Source: an uncultured Coriobacteriales bacterium | GTDB lineage: Bacteria > Actinomycetota > Coriobacteriia > Coriobacteriales > UMGS124 | DNA: 33,669 nucleotides | NCBI GenBank assembly: GCA_902464015.1 | Contig: CABQHM010000038.1 | Span: 1 to 33,669 of the forward strand | Reading direction: 5' to 3' | Part shown: positions 33,430 to 33,669 of the stretch, in pieces | Layout of the letters: every line of letters starts with the position of its first letter | How positions within the stretch are numbered: the stretch's first letter is position 1 | Made by a program: the position numbers and the translations under genes | The notes under the pieces: model-generated | What the model was told of the DNA's origin: nothing | The model's database searches: none | What the model saw: the letters and a program-made list of their open reading frames with translations, nothing else

Positions 33430-33669
33430 TCAAAATCTTATTTTCACGATTTGCATTTTCATCCCGTTGTCACCGACCCTTGCGAGAAACCGGAAAAAGC
33501 CGCTGACAGAAGGGTCTCTCAAATCGTTGTAGCCCAGCATATAGCCGCGACTTGTGACCTGCAGACGGCTGTCCCACGTGCCGATTTCCTTGGCGGCATC
33601 CGAAACCGCAAAATATGCCCCCACATCCTTGATTTTTGCAGTCTTAAGCCATGTTTTTGCGATCATCTT
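33430..33669 (-). CDS. Unknown protein, partial at window edge
   Basis: A minus-strand frame runs from the right window edge to a stop at 33430 and shows about 79 C-terminal residues, including SRGYMLGYNDLRDPSVSGFF. The first visible Met (33666) is not necessarily the start because the frame is open to the edge. I do not recognise it. Base composition is more A/T-rich than the rest of the window, consistent with a different origin. Without the upstream part, function cannot be assigned. Confidence 0.45.
   Translation of the reverse strand, partial: KMIAKTWLKTAKIKDVGAYFAVSDAAKEIGTWDSRLQVTSRGYMLGYNDLRDPSVSGFFRFLARVGDNGMKMQIVKIRF

Overview
This is a GC-rich, gene-dense bacterial chromosome segment. 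It carries sepF-yggT-divIVA, a six-gene Ech-type [NiFe] hydrogenase, a membrane-anchored multiheme cytochrome with a covalent-FMN domain, and a metG-tatD-rsmA-veg-ispE neighbourhood. Together these suggest a strict or facultative anaerobe. My best guess is Actinomycetota, class Coriobacteriia. That placement is inference from gene content and codon habits, because the window has no rRNA. There is no CRISPR array, complete insertion sequence or prophage. Most of the window is core genome, with a few atypical patches near 8.6-9.65 kb and after 33.3 kb.

Layout. Bases 1-3773 hold the end of a division cluster (sepF, yggT, divIVA), then a PLP-fold protein that has lost its PLP residues, a lipoprotein and an orphan Vsr endonuclease. 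Bases 3791-8595 hold galE, a fused YbeY-Era rRNA-maturation protein, a DeoC-like protein without catalytic residues that carries a Cys/His/Asp-rich insert, and recO. Bases 8650-9668 hold a frameshifted Tat-exported protein and an AT-rich inverted repeat. rsmI lies on the minus strand at 9669-10598. The echABCDEF operon spans 10833-16296 and ends at a strong terminator. Bases 16600-22372 hold metG, tatD, an iron-sulfur flavoprotein, rsmA, veg and ispE, an order close to the Firmicutes metS-ksgA-veg-ispE region. A CPBP protease (minus) and a TraX-like protein (plus) follow, overlapping head to head. Next come tRNA-Pro(CGG), tatA, greA and a lysS with an extra C-terminal tRNA-binding domain. Bases 27529-30308 hold a cytosolic polyferredoxin and the heme/FMN cytochrome behind a repeat-rich promoter region. 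The window ends with ychF, guaA and a partial unknown gene.

How the genes work together. Ech would couple ferredoxin oxidation to H2 formation and ion pumping. The polyferredoxin and the flavocytochrome are likely partners in moving electrons from the cytoplasm to the outer face of the membrane. YbeY-Era, RsmI, RsmA, MetRS, LysRS, GreA and YchF are translation and RNA housekeeping. The most unusual content is two pseudoenzyme-like proteins next to housekeeping genes: a PLP-fold protein without its lysine (1479-2345) and a DeoC-fold protein with a 23-cysteine insert (6781-7806). Two domain fusions also stand out, YbeY-Era and LysRS with a tRNA-binding domain. Family comparisons were made from memory of consensus motifs; no database search was run.
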